Source of the DNA: Palsa-504 sp963789225
Lineage (GTDB): Bacteria; Actinomycetota; Actinomycetes; Streptosporangiales; Streptosporangiaceae
DNA: 64,000 bases
Assembly (NCBI GenBank): GCA_963789225.1
Contig: CAWBKD010000041.1
Coordinates: 9,962-73,961 of the forward strand
Reading direction: 5' to 3'
Shown here: positions 34,788 through 43,801 of the stretch, one piece after another
Position numbering within the stretch: position 1 is the first letter of the stretch
Layout of the letters: every line of letters starts with the position of its first letter
Program-made: the position numbers and the translations under genes
Notes under the pieces: generated by a model
Seen by the model: only the letters and a program-made list of their open reading frames with translations
What the model was told of the DNA's origin: nothing
The model's database searches: none

Positions 34788-36221
34788 ATGACATCTGCAG
34801 CGGACTACCTGGCGGGCGGCGTCCGGTTCGTCGCGCCGGCGGCGGTGCTCGGCGGCGGGTTCTCGCGCCGCTCGTTCGCGGCCGCGATGGCGACCCGGCC
34901 CGACTTCCTCGCCTGCGACGCGGGCAGCACCGACTGGGGGCCGTATTATCTCGGCACGGCCACGTCGTGGGCCGGCTTCCGGCAAACCCGCCGTGACCTT
35001 GAGCCGATGATCCTCGGCGCGCTGGACAGCGGTGCTCCGCTGCTGCTCGGCTCCGTCGGCTTCACCGGCAGTGAGGCCGGGATTGAGTGGTTCCGCGGCA
35101 TCGTCGATGACATCTTGGCGCAGCACGGCCGGACCGCGAGGATCGCGACCATCCATACCGAGCAGTCCAGGGACTGGATCCTGAGCAAGCTCCGCGCCGG
35201 GCGCACCTGGGGCCTGGACGGGCGTCCCGAACTGACCGAGGACGATGTCTGCGGGGCCACCAGGGTGGTCGCCATGATGGGACCCGACCCGTACGCCAGG
35301 GCGCTGGAGGCCGGCGCCCAGATCGTGCTGGCCGGACGGTCCTCAGATGCTGCCATCTACGCCACGTTCCCCCTCGCCAAGGGAGTTGCGGCGGCTCCCG
35401 CCTGGCACATGGGCAAGACCGTCGAATGCGGGAACGCCATTTCCGAGCCGGCGGCCGCCGGCGAGTGCATCATCGGATCAGTCGACGACGAGGGATTCAC
35501 CGTCCGTCCCGTGGGCGACACGGCCCGCTGCACGGTCGCCTCCGTCGTGGCGCAGATGCTGTACGAGAACGCCAATCCGTACGAGCTACGCGAGCCGCCG
35601 GGCACCCTGGTCACCTACGACTGCGACTACCGGCAGCTCGACGAACACACGGTTCGCGTGACCGGCGCTACCTTCCGGCCCGAGCAGTACAGCGTGCGGC
35701 TCGAAGGCGTCAAGCTCATCGGCTACCGCAGCATATGCCTGTTCGGGGTACGCGATCCGGCCGTGATTGCCGGGCTCAAGGACTTCACGGCGCGGGTCAC
35801 CGAACTGGTCCACCGCACCGCCATGCAGCGTTACGGCCTCGCCGACTCGGATTACCAGTTCGGTTTTCGCCGCTACGGTTACGACGCCGTCCTCGGGGAC
35901 GCCGAGCCGATGGCGGCCCGCGGGTACGAGGGCTGTTACGAGGTCGCGCTCGTGGCGGAGGCGATCGCGCCCACGCAGGAGCTCGCGCACGAGGTCGTGA
36001 CCGGGTGCATGCCGTACTTCATGCACGGCGTGGTCATGCCGGGGGTCAAGCACTCGGCCAACGGCGCGCTCGCGTACGCCCCGTCGGTAATGGACGTCGG
36101 GGCGTCCTTCAGCTGGAACGTTTGGCACGCGGCCGCACTGGATGACCCGATGGAGCCCTTCACGCTCGAGGTCGAGGACTCGGCCGGCAGGCTGCGCGAG
36201 GCGGCGCCGGTAGGAGTCTGA
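34788..36221 (+). CDS. AtuA-like protein (DUF1446, acyclic terpene utilization family)
   Basis: This 477-aa protein is full length for the family. It opens with VLGGGFSRRSFAAAM and DFLACDAGSTDWGPYYLG, then IVLAGRSSDAAIYATFPL and GGAs such as GFRRYGYDAV towards the end. AtuA is required for citronellol/geraniol breakdown in Pseudomonas but its reaction is not established. GAGGAG lies just before ATG 34788. Its usual partner DUF4387 is elsewhere (18787), under what seems to be the same GntR-type promoter. No geranyl-CoA carboxylase genes are present, so acyclic terpene use is not supported. Confidence 0.8.
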   Translation: MTSAADYLAGGVRFVAPAAVLGGGFSRRSFAAAMATRPDFLACDAGSTDWGPYYLGTATSWAGFRQTRRDLEPMILGALDSGAPLLLGSVGFTGSEAGIEWFRGIVDDILAQHGRTARIATIHTEQSRDWILSKLRAGRTWGLDGRPELTEDDVCGATRVVAMMGPDPYARALEAGAQIVLAGRSSDAAIYATFPLAKGVAAAPAWHMGKTVECGNAISEPAAAGECIIGSVDDEGFTVRPVGDTARCTVASVVAQMLYENANPYELREPPGTLVTYDCDYRQLDEHTVRVTGATFRPEQYSVRLEGVKLIGYRSICLFGVRDPAVIAGLKDFTARVTELVHRTAMQRYGLADSDYQFGFRRYGYDAVLGDAEPMAARGYEGCYEVALVAEAIAPTQELAHEVVTGCMPYFMHGVVMPGVKHSANGALAYAPSVMDVGASFSWNVWHAAALDDPMEPFTLEVEDSAGRLREAAPVGV

Positions 36222-36270
36222 CCCGCGGTCGGCGGACCGCGACCCGTGATACGGCCGGCCGGAGTGGCCC

Positions 36271-38691
36271 GTGACTAGCTTCAGCGATCTGACGGTTGTC
36301 GAGACGGCGCAAGGGGTGGCAGGGCCCTATTGCGGCAAGCTCCTGGCCGACCACGGAGCGCACGTCGTGAAGGTGGAACCACCGGAAGGCGACTACGCCA
36401 GGGCGGCGGGGCCGTTCCCGTCCGGCGGCCCGGATCCGGAGGCGAGCGGCCGGTTCCTGCACCTGAACACCAGCAAGCATGGCGTGGCGATCGACTACAG
36501 GACCCCGGCCGGCGCCCGGCAGCTACTGGCCCTGATTCACGGCGCGCACCTGGTCATCGACGATGGCTCGCTGGCCGCAGCGGGCGTGCTGGCCGACGAG
36601 CTGGCCGGTGCGGCCGACCCGCTCGTGGTGCTCGAGGTGGGGGCAGGCGCGAGCGAAGCGCAGCGGCAGCGTGAGACCGCCGACCTCATGGCCTACGCCG
36701 AGACCCCGTGGATGTACGCGATGGGCGTGCCGGGCCAGCCGCCCGCCTATCCGGGCCGCGAATACCCGGCCTACGCGGCCGGCCTGTACGCGGCGTTCGG
36801 CGCCATGGCCGCACTGCTGCATTCCCGCCGGACCGGCCGTGGCCAGGTCGTGCGCGTCTCGGTCGTCGAGTCCGCCCTGTCGATCGACTTCTACGAGATC
36901 ACGACCTACTCCTACAACGGGACGGTCAGGCACCGCCAGGGCAACCGCATATCCGGGGTTGCCGCGTCGGTCCAGCCGTGCCGGGACGGGTACGTCGCGC
37001 TGACCGTCAACACTGATCCGACCTGGCGGCGGTTCTGCGCCATCATCGGCCGCCCGGACCTGGCCGAGCCCCCGTTCGGCACCACGCAGCAACGGCTCGA
37101 CCTGGTCGAGCAGCTCGAGCCAGAGATCCGCGCCGCGCTGCGCGACATGACCAGGTGCGAGCTGACGCAGGAATGCCAGCGCCAGCGCGTGGCCGTCTGC
37201 CCGGTCGTCTCCGTCCCTGAACTGTTCGGGCTCGAGCAGCTGGCCGTTCGCTCGTGGTTTCGCGCGGTGCAGCATCCGCGGGCGGGGCGCGTGCGGCACG
37301 CCGGGCCGCCGTTCCGGCTCGGCGCGCCGGGCTGGCGATTGGCTGGCCCGGCGCCGCTGCTCGGCCAGGACAACGCACGGTACGTGTCGCCCGACGGCGC
37401 GCAGGACGCGCCGGTGCCGGCCGACCCCAGGCGGCGACATGCGGCCGGTACCGGGCCGGACGCCAAGGACATCTTCGCGGGGCTGCGGATCGTCGACCTG
37501 ACGATGGGGTGGGCCGGGCCGCTCGCCACGATGATGTTCGCCGACTTCGGCGCCGAGGTCATCAAGATCGAGGGGCCGGGCCACATCGACTGGTGGCGCA
37601 AGGGCAGCGCTTCCCGTCCCAGCGTGCCGATGGATTATCAGACGCGGTTGTGGGAGCACAGCCCGATTTTCAACGGCGTTAACCGGAACAAGCGCGGGAT
37701 CAGCCTCGACCTGTCGACCGAGGCCGGACGCGCCGTGCTGCTCAGGCTGGTCGAAGTCAGCGACGTGCTGGTCGAATCCTTCGCGCCCAGGGTGCTCCCC
37801 GGCTGGGGCTGCGGATACGAGGAGCTGCGCCAGCGGAATCCGCGGCTGATCATGATGTCGCTGCCTGCCATCGGGACGACCGGCCCGTGGTCGTCCTATA
37901 TCGGCTACGCGTCCACGACGGAGGCTCTGTCGGGAATGACCTCGCTCTGCGGCGACAGCACCGGGCCGATCCTGCAGAGCCCGTTCATCGCCGATCCCAT
38001 CGGCGGGCTGAACGGCGCGGCGGCGCTCGCCATGGCGCTGTACCACCGCGAGCTGACGGGCGAGGGACAGTTCGTCGAGGTCGCGCAGGTTGAGGGCCTC
38101 ATCCCCTTCCTCGGCGACGCCCTCATGGAGTTCGCCTTGAACCAGCGCGAGCTGCCCAGGTCCGCGACGGGGCGGCCGCCGCCATACGGCTGCTTCCCGT
38201 GTCGCGGCAGCGACCAGTGGGCCGCCATCGGCGTGTGCACGGACGCGCAGTGGGCGCAGCTGTGCGCGCTGATGGACCGGCAGGACCTCCTCGCCGACCC
38301 TGCGCTGGGCTGCGCCGCCGGCCGCGCCGCACATCGCGAGCTGGTCGGGCAGGCAGTAGCGGACTGGACGTCCGCGGGCGACGCCGAGCAGATAGCGTCC
38401 TTGCTGACCCGGCACGGCATACCGGCCACGCCGGTACGCAATGCCGCCAGGGCGCTCCGTCCGATGCGCGAGGCTGGTTTCCTGGTGGACGTGAGCCACC
38501 CCTCCGCCGGACCGCACCCGTATCCCGGCGTGACGGTCCGAATGTCCCGCACGCCCGGCCGGATCCGATCGCCCGCCCCGCAGTTCGGCCAGCACACCGG
38601 CGAGGTGCTGAGGGCTGTGCTCGGCATGAGCGACGGCGAGTTGGCCAGCCTGCGCGCCGCGCGCGTGGTCACCGACCTGCCGCTGCTTTAG
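36271..38691 (+). CDS. tandem CaiB/BaiF CoA-transferase fusion
   Basis: This 806-aa protein consists of two complete class III CoA-transferase domains (about 1-380 and 405-806). Domain 2 starts GLRIVDLTMGWAGPLATMMFADFGAEVIKIE and keeps the catalytic Asp in SPFIADPIGGLNG (about residue 575). In domain 1 the equivalent segment reads EYPAYAAGLYAAFG, with Ala (about 167) where Asp is expected, so that site is probably inactive. Class III enzymes work as interlocked dimers, so a fused pseudo-heterodimer is structurally sensible. GTG 36271 has GGAG upstream. It lies between AtuA-like and a crotonase in one operon. Confidence 0.8.
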   Translation: MTSFSDLTVVETAQGVAGPYCGKLLADHGAHVVKVEPPEGDYARAAGPFPSGGPDPEASGRFLHLNTSKHGVAIDYRTPAGARQLLALIHGAHLVIDDGSLAAAGVLADELAGAADPLVVLEVGAGASEAQRQRETADLMAYAETPWMYAMGVPGQPPAYPGREYPAYAAGLYAAFGAMAALLHSRRTGRGQVVRVSVVESALSIDFYEITTYSYNGTVRHRQGNRISGVAASVQPCRDGYVALTVNTDPTWRRFCAIIGRPDLAEPPFGTTQQRLDLVEQLEPEIRAALRDMTRCELTQECQRQRVAVCPVVSVPELFGLEQLAVRSWFRAVQHPRAGRVRHAGPPFRLGAPGWRLAGPAPLLGQDNARYVSPDGAQDAPVPADPRRRHAAGTGPDAKDIFAGLRIVDLTMGWAGPLATMMFADFGAEVIKIEGPGHIDWWRKGSASRPSVPMDYQTRLWEHSPIFNGVNRNKRGISLDLSTEAGRAVLLRLVEVSDVLVESFAPRVLPGWGCGYEELRQRNPRLIMMSLPAIGTTGPWSSYIGYASTTEALSGMTSLCGDSTGPILQSPFIADPIGGLNGAAALAMALYHRELTGEGQFVEVAQVEGLIPFLGDALMEFALNQRELPRSATGRPPPYGCFPCRGSDQWAAIGVCTDAQWAQLCALMDRQDLLADPALGCAAGRAAHRELVGQAVADWTSAGDAEQIASLLTRHGIPATPVRNAARALRPMREAGFLVDVSHPSAGPHPYPGVTVRMSRTPGRIRSPAPQFGQHTGEVLRAVLGMSDGELASLRAARVVTDLPLL

Positions 38692-38722
38692 GCCCCGAAC
38701 GGCCACGGAGGAGGTAGTGCGA

Positions 38723-39574
38723 ATGAGTGATAAGGAACTCGCGCGGTATGACGCCAAGGGCCAGGTCCGCGTGATCACCATGAACCTGCCAGGCTGCAAC
38801 GCCATGAGTACCGGCCTGATGCAGCAGGTGACGAGCTGCTTCGAGGAGTTCCTGGCCGACGACGACGCCGAGGTCGCGATCCTGACCGGGGCGGGCCGGG
38901 GTTTCTGTTCCGGCTGGGACCGCCGGGAGGCGGCCGCGATCATGAGCATCGACGACGCGGGCGAACGGACGCAGCGCCAGCTCGAGTGGCGTCTGGCGCA
39001 GGACCGCTTCAACGAGATCGTGCAGCGGCGAGACAACCCGAAGCCCGTTATCAGCGCCATCAACGGCCCCGCCATCGGCGGCGGCCTGGGCATCGCGATG
39101 GCGGGCATCCTCCGCATCGCAGCGGAGAGCGCCTACTTCCAGGAGGTGACCATCCACATCGGAACGGGCCGGGCAGGGCACGTGCACTCTCCTGCTCCGC
39201 CGGAAGAAGGCAACCTGGCGGAAATCCTCGGGCTCCCGGATGCGATCATGAACGAGCTCGCGCTCGGCCTGCGCGTCAGCGCGGCCCGCGCCTACCAGGT
39301 CGGCATGGTGAACCGGCTGGTCCCGGACGGCGAGCTGATGACAGCGGCGATGTACTACGCGGACTACCTGTGCGAGCTCCCGCGTGCTGCGCTGCGCCAG
39401 GCGCTGGCGGCGCTGCACGCCCACCGCATCGTCCGCAGGCCGCAACTGGCCCGATCGCTGACGTCGGCCGGGCCAGCCGACCTGGCGCGCACGTTCTCGG
39501 CCGAGGCGCTCAGCTCGGCCAGGACGTTCGCGGAGGTGAAAGACGCCGTGCGCGGCCCGCAGCCGTCGGCCTAA
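38723..39574 (+). CDS. crotonase-superfamily protein (enoyl-CoA hydratase-like, atypical active site)
   Basis: This 283-aa crotonase has oxyanion-hole blocks GAGRGFCSGWD and INGPAIGGGLGIAMAG. The first catalytic Glu of hydratases (GGCE) is replaced by Gly (GGLGI). The second Glu may be kept in YFQEVTIHIG, but the following loop GTGRAGHVHSPAPPEEGN has two His and replaces the usual GTIPGAGG. So it is probably not a standard hydratase; isomerase, decarboxylase or hydrolase activity is possible. GGAGGAGG at 38706-38713 supports ATG 38723 over GTG 38717. Last gene of the importer operon. Confidence 0.75.
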   Translation: MSDKELARYDAKGQVRVITMNLPGCNAMSTGLMQQVTSCFEEFLADDDAEVAILTGAGRGFCSGWDRREAAAIMSIDDAGERTQRQLEWRLAQDRFNEIVQRRDNPKPVISAINGPAIGGGLGIAMAGILRIAAESAYFQEVTIHIGTGRAGHVHSPAPPEEGNLAEILGLPDAIMNELALGLRVSAARAYQVGMVNRLVPDGELMTAAMYYADYLCELPRAALRQALAALHAHRIVRRPQLARSLTSAGPADLARTFSAEALSSARTFAEVKDAVRGPQPSA

Positions 39575-39601
39575 GGAACGCAAAGGCACGCAGCCGCTGG
39601 C

Positions 39602-40420
39602 CTAGGGCCGGATGGGCTTGGGCTGGCTGACGTCGCCCCTGACCTGTGCCAGTACCTCGTCCCGGCCCTGCATGATGTGCTCGTGCATAAGCTGGCCGGC
39701 CCGCGTCGGCTCGCCCCTCGCGATCGCCTCGCGTATCAGCCTGTGGAACATGTTGGACTGGCCGAGCTGCGCCTCGCTGAATCCCCGTAGCGCGGCGAAA
39801 ACGGCCGGGGCGTCCACCGTGATCGACAAGATGTGCGCCAGCCGTTCGTGGTTGGAGGCCAGGATGATCGTGCCGTGGATGTCACCGTTAGCGGCCGACA
39901 CCCGCCGGGTGCGGTCCAGCTCGCTCAGGCTCGGGTCGAGCACCGCCGCGGTAAACGCGTCGATGCCCTGGTCGATCATGGCGAGCTGCTCCGGCGTGAT
40001 CCTGGTAGCCGCTCGCTCGCACGCGTAGCCTTCAAGCCGGCCGCGCAGCTCGTACAGGTCGAGGACGTCGTCGCTGTCGAGCTTGCGCACCATCGCGCCG
40101 CGATGGCGCTCGGCGACGACCAGGCCGTCGGCGGTGAGCATCCGCACGGCTTCCCTGATCGGCGTGCGCGAAAGGGAGAGCTCCTCGGCTAGGCGCTGCT
40201 CGATCAGCCGCTGACCCGGCTGCAGCTGACCTTCGACGATAGCGGTCCGCAAGGCCTGGTAGGCGACCGCCGCCCCGCCTGAGCCCCGTCCGTTGCCGTC
40301 AACGCCGCCCTGGCTCTGGGCCGCGCCACCCTGCCAGACGCTGCTCCAGCTCCGAGCGGCAGGGCCCTTACCGGAGACCCGCAGGCCACCGGGTTCGTGC
40401 CCCCCGCTCGTGCAGGCCAT
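39602..40420 (-). CDS. GntR-family transcriptional regulator, FCD subfamily
   Basis: This 272-aa protein has a Gly/Ser-rich N-terminus (1-50), then a winged helix with YQALRTAIVEGQLQPGQRLIEQ and LSLSRTPIREAVRML as the recognition helix, and an FCD helical ligand domain (LYELRGRLEGYACERAA, later H-containing segment NGDIHGTI). FCD regulators normally bind organic acids through a metal. ATG 40418-40420 overlaps the upstream SDR stop (ATGA). FCD proteins recognise GTM-KAC-type palindromes; GTATAC sites are present seven times in this island, one upstream of its own operon (42634). Likely the main regulator of the island. Confidence 0.8.
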   Translation of the reverse strand: MACTSGGHEPGGLRVSGKGPAARSWSSVWQGGAAQSQGGVDGNGRGSGGAAVAYQALRTAIVEGQLQPGQRLIEQRLAEELSLSRTPIREAVRMLTADGLVVAERHRGAMVRKLDSDDVLDLYELRGRLEGYACERAATRITPEQLAMIDQGIDAFTAAVLDPSLSELDRTRRVSAANGDIHGTIILASNHERLAHILSITVDAPAVFAALRGFSEAQLGQSNMFHRLIREAIARGEPTRAGQLMHEHIMQGRDEVLAQVRGDVSQPKPIRP

Positions 40421-41238
40421 CAGTAGTACACCGCAGGTGATGATCCGCCCGATACCGCTATGACCTGGCCGGTTATGCCGCTGGCGGCGGGCGAGGCGAG
40501 GAAGACGGCCAGCGCCGCCACCTCGCGCGGCTGGACGAGCCGGCGCAGGGCGCTGCGGGACCCGGCGGCGGCCACGTCCGCGTCTGTCGCCCTGCCTGCA
40601 GACCTGGCTGCCACTTCGAACCTGCTCAATACCGTCTCAGTCAGCACAACCCCCGGGTGGATGGCGTTAACTGTAATGCCATACTCACCGAGTTCCATCG
40701 CCATCGAGTGAGTAAGGTGCACGATAGCGGCATTGCGGGCACCCGAACTGATGTTCCGCCGGGCTAGGCGCGCCGCCTCACCGCCAATATTAACGATCCG
40801 GCCCGATCCGCTGGCTCGCAAGAACGGGAACGCCGCCCTCGCGCATCGCAGCGCGCCGACGACCTTCTCGTCGAAATCCTGTCGCATCAACTCGGGTGTC
40901 GTGGTGAAGAATCCATCCGGGCGGTCCCCAGCCACCCGAGCCGCGCTGTTGACCAGCACGTCAAGGCCGTCGAGGCGGGTCGCGATCTCCGTCACCGCGG
41001 CTGCGCAGCCTTCATCGTCGGTCACGTCCGCGAGCGCGATCGGCACCTGCCGGTGCTGCCGGGCGAAGTCCGACTCCAGCGCCGCCGCGCTGGCCTGAGT
41101 TCGGCAGATCACCCCGCATGCGGCGCCGGCGCTGACCGCGGCCTCGACGATGGCCCGGCCGATCCCGCGCGAGCCGCCGGTCACCAGTACCTTCCGGCCC
41201 GTCAGCGGGCCCCCGGTGCCGCCATCGGGAGCCGTCAC
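40420..41238 (-). CDS. SDR-family protein with atypical catalytic residues
   Basis: This 272-aa protein has nucleotide-binding VTGGSRGIGRAI and the VNSAARVAG equivalent of NNAG. Where SDRs have YxxxK it reads SSGARNAAIVHLTHSMA, so both Tyr and Lys are missing; a non-canonical mechanism or a binding role is likely. GTG 41236-41238 has GGAG 7 nt upstream and overlaps a TGA in another frame (GTGA), the coupling seen all over the island. The same frame is also open upstream into the CoA transferase, so a fused product is possible. Confidence 0.65.
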   Translation of the reverse strand: MTAPDGGTGGPLTGRKVLVTGGSRGIGRAIVEAAVSAGAACGVICRTQASAAALESDFARQHRQVPIALADVTDDEGCAAAVTEIATRLDGLDVLVNSAARVAGDRPDGFFTTTPELMRQDFDEKVVGALRCARAAFPFLRASGSGRIVNIGGEAARLARRNISSGARNAAIVHLTHSMAMELGEYGITVNAIHPGVVLTETVLSRFEVAARSAGRATDADVAAAGSRSALRRLVQPREVAALAVFLASPAASGITGQVIAVSGGSSPAVYY

Positions 41239-42462
41239 GTGATCACTCCGTCCGCAGCAGTCACTGGATGACCCGTCTGCGGCGAGTTCGGCGCACGCCA
41301 CCCCGTCGACCCCGCACAGCCGTCTGAGCACATCCGCCGTGTGCTCGCCCAGCCTCGGGCCGGTTGCCGCAACCGACCCCGGCGTCCGGCTGAACTTCGG
41401 CACGATGCCATTCATCGGAAGCGGATCCCTGCCCAGGTCGGGGTCTTCCGGCCAGATGATCATCTCGCGCTCCGCGAAGTGCGGATCCTCGGTCATCGCC
41501 CGCGCATCGTTGATCCGGCCCACCGGGACGCCGTGCTTGCGCAGCACCAGCACGATCTCGTCGGCAGTGCGCTGCCTGGTCCAGTCCGATATCAGCTCGT
41601 CAATCTCATCGGCGTGCAAGCCGCGCGCCTCGTGGGTGCGGAAGCGAAGGTCGGTGGCGAGTTCGGGCATGGACATGGCCGAGGCCAGCCGGGCGAATAC
41701 CGAGTCCGCGTTGGCCGCTATGACGATGAGGGCGCCGTCAGCCGTTGGGTAAGAGTTCGACGGCGCCACCCCGGCAAGGACACCGCCCGAGCGCGTTCTG
41801 GTGACGCCCGCGGCAACGTAGTCGGCAACCGTCGACTCCATCAGCGCGAAGACCGCTTCGTAGATCGCGACGTCGACTTCCTGCCCTGTGCCGCTGTCGG
41901 CTCGTTCCACCAGCGAGGCCAGCGCCCAATCACCGCGAACAGGCTGGCGAGCGAATCACCAAGGCTGATTCCGGTCCTGGCGGGCGGATGCTCGGGATCG
42001 CCAGTCGTCGAACCGGACCCCGCCGACCGCCTCGGCCACGCTGCCGAAGCCCGCGTCGCCCCGGTACGGGCCGCTCTGGCCGAAGCCAGAGACGTGGACG
42101 ACGACGATACGCGGATTCAGCTTGCGGAGCCGCTCGTATCCGAGCTGCCAGCGGTCGAGGGTGCCGGGCCGGAAGTTCTCCAGGACGATGTCGGACTGGG
42201 CGGCAATACGCCGGACAAGTTCCTGGCCTCGGGGATCGTGAAGGTTAATCGCGACGGACTGCTTGTTGCGCGCGATGGCCGGCCACCACAGTGACTCACC
42301 GTCGCGGGTCACACCCCAGGTGCGCATGGAGTCACCGGAGCCTGGCGGCTCTATCTTGATGACCTCGGCGCCGTAATCACCGAGCAGTTGGCCCGCGAAC
42401 GGCCCGGCGATGAAGCTGCCGAGTTCCAGGACCCGAATCCCGGCCAGCGGACCTCGAGACAC
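41239..42462 (-). pseudogene. CaiB/BaiF family CoA transferase 3, locally frameshifted
   Basis: ATG 42460-42462 starts a class III CoA transferase (RVLELGSFIAGPFAGQLLGDYGAEVIKIEPP, FRPGTLDRWQLGYERL). Between about 42005 and 41925 the reading moves to another frame (GDPEHPPARTGISLGDSLASLF) and back, by one extra base near 42001-42009 and one missing base near 41923-41928. The rest (LVERADSGTGQEVDVAIYEA to LGEHTADVLRRLCG) is normal. The catalytic Asp region lies inside the shifted stretch (LGDSLASLF). Near the end, a short imperfect duplication (GCCGCAGACGG / GCTGCGGACGG) removes the expected stop and joins the frame to the SDR. Confidence 0.65.
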
Positions 42463-42633
42463 ATGTCACCTCTCACGGCTGCGAGTGCCGACGCCGCCTA
42501 GCGGCGAGCGGCATCAGGACTCCGGTCTGGTCGACCTGGATCACGACGCGCTCACCGGGCGCCCCGTCCGTCTGGACTGCGGCCCATCAAGCACAGCTTC
42601 CGCCGTCGGCGGCTCGCGTCAGCAGCGGCATAG

Positions 42634-42668
42634 ATTGTATGCAAACATCGCAACGCGCCTCTCGTCAA
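42634..42668 (-). promoter_or_regulatory. GntR-type operator and promoter of the CoA transferase-SDR-GntR operon
   Basis: Read towards the gene: TTGACG (42668-42663), 17 bp, then TTTGCATACAAT (42645-42634), 10 of 12 matches. The leader to ATG 42462 would be about 170 nt. Because the operon includes the GntR gene, this predicts autoregulation. Confidence 0.6.
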
Positions 42669-42924
42669 GTCCGAACAGGACAGGGCCCGATTGAACGGCC
42701 GCCCTGCGGGCTCGCTGCGCTATGAGGCAGCCGGGCCGCGGCGGCGATAGTCGGGGATAAGACCCAGTTCAGCCGCAATATGGTGGTAAAAACGGAGACG
42801 ATCAGGGACGCCTGGCCGGTCAGGCAGGAAGAACTGCCGGTGCTTGTTGTGCGGGGTCCTGGTGGCCTGCGCAGGCCGGGCAGCCCGCCCCCTACCGATA
42901 CGGCGGCCTCAGCCGTTCGGGGGT

Positions 42925-42936
42925 CTAGTATACAAT
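42925..42936. promoter_or_regulatory. second GTATAC site in the 42.5-43.0 kb gap
   Basis: CTAGTATACAAT keeps the GTATACAAT core (10 of 12 matches). No TTGACG box lies at the usual distance on either strand. It may be an auxiliary site, about 280 bp from the promoter site at 42634. Confidence 0.45.
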
Positions 42937-42964
42937 TCCGGTTTGCCGGTGCTGCCCGGAAGAG

Positions 42965-43801
42965 CTACAACCGGTTGTGGAATCCAGCGTCGACCGGGAT
43001 CTCAGAGCCGGTGACAAACCGCGCGCCGTCCGACACCAGCCAGGCAATTGCATTGCTGATGTCCTCGGGCTGGACCCACGGGACGCCCGGGGATTGTGGG
43101 ACAGGAACGGGCGCTCGGCATCCTTGCGGGTCGGGTTGGCGACGTCGGGCAGGAACAGCCGGTAGGTCAGGTCGTTGTGGATCAACAGCGTGTCCACGGC
43201 GGTGGGGTGCACGGTGTTGACGCGGATGTCGTACTGAGCCAGTTCGTTCGCCATCGTGCGCATCAGGCCGACGACCGCGTGTTTGGTGGCCACGTAATGC
43301 GCCGCGTTCGTGATGCCTTTACGGCCGACCGCGGAGCTCGTCATAGCGATCGACCCCGCCCTGGCCGCCCGCAATCATCGCCGGAATCGCGGCCTTGACC
43401 GTGTGCCACACGCCGGTCAGGTTGACGCCGACGATTGCGTCCCACTCCTCCTCGGCCAACAGCCAGGTCTTGCCATACGTCGTCAGCCCCGCATTTGCGC
43501 AGACGATGTCGATGCGGCCGAACGCCTCCAGCCCCTCCGCGACGACAGCGTTAACGGCGTCCTGTGACCGGACGTCGGCGACTCCGGTCACGATCTTCCT
43601 TCCGCGTTCCTCGACCAGCCTCCTGGTCTCGTCCAGATCCGCCTTGGTCGCCATCGGATAGCCGACGTGCTCAACGTTGTCACAGATGTCTAGCGCGATG
43701 ATGTCCGCCCCGTCGGCCGCCAGGCGCAGCGCGTGAGAGCGTCCCTGCCCGCGGGCCGCCCCGCTGATGAACGCAACTTTCCCGGTCAGATCGCTGGTCA
43801 C
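42965..43801 (-). pseudogene. mycofactocin-dependent-type SDR oxidoreductase, broken by two indels
   Basis: GTG 43799-43801 has AGGAGG five nt upstream. The N-terminus LTGKVAFISGAARGQGRSHALRLAADGADIIALDIC is the mark of mycofactocin-coupled SDRs, which bind their NAD(H) tightly and pass electrons to mycofactocin. After GGQGG the frame shifts at a CCCC run (43354-43357 on +); the next block holds the catalytic Ser and YVATK and runs to PFLSHNP; a second shift at a GGGG run (43089-43092) leads to VPWVQPEDISNAIAWLVSDGARFVTGSEIPVDAG and TAG 42965-42967. With both repaired it is about 278 aa. Either real decay or homopolymer sequencing errors. Confidence 0.7.

Larger units (their letters stand above)
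42463..42964. other. 500-bp gap with two GntR-type sites
   Basis: No credible gene was found here. It separates the frameshifted SDR from the CoA transferase-SDR-GntR operon. It carries the promoter site at 42634-42668 and a second GTATAC palindrome (42925-42936). The remaining DNA is GC-rich without visible repeats; the frames in it have no recognisable content. Confidence 0.5.

Noticed and set aside
34788..36221. Acyclic terpene (citronellol/geraniol) degradation, suggested by the AtuA-like gene
   Set aside because: The required geranyl-CoA carboxylase subunits (AtuC/AtuF type) and AtuE-like hydratase context are not found; AtuA family members also occur in unrelated clusters.
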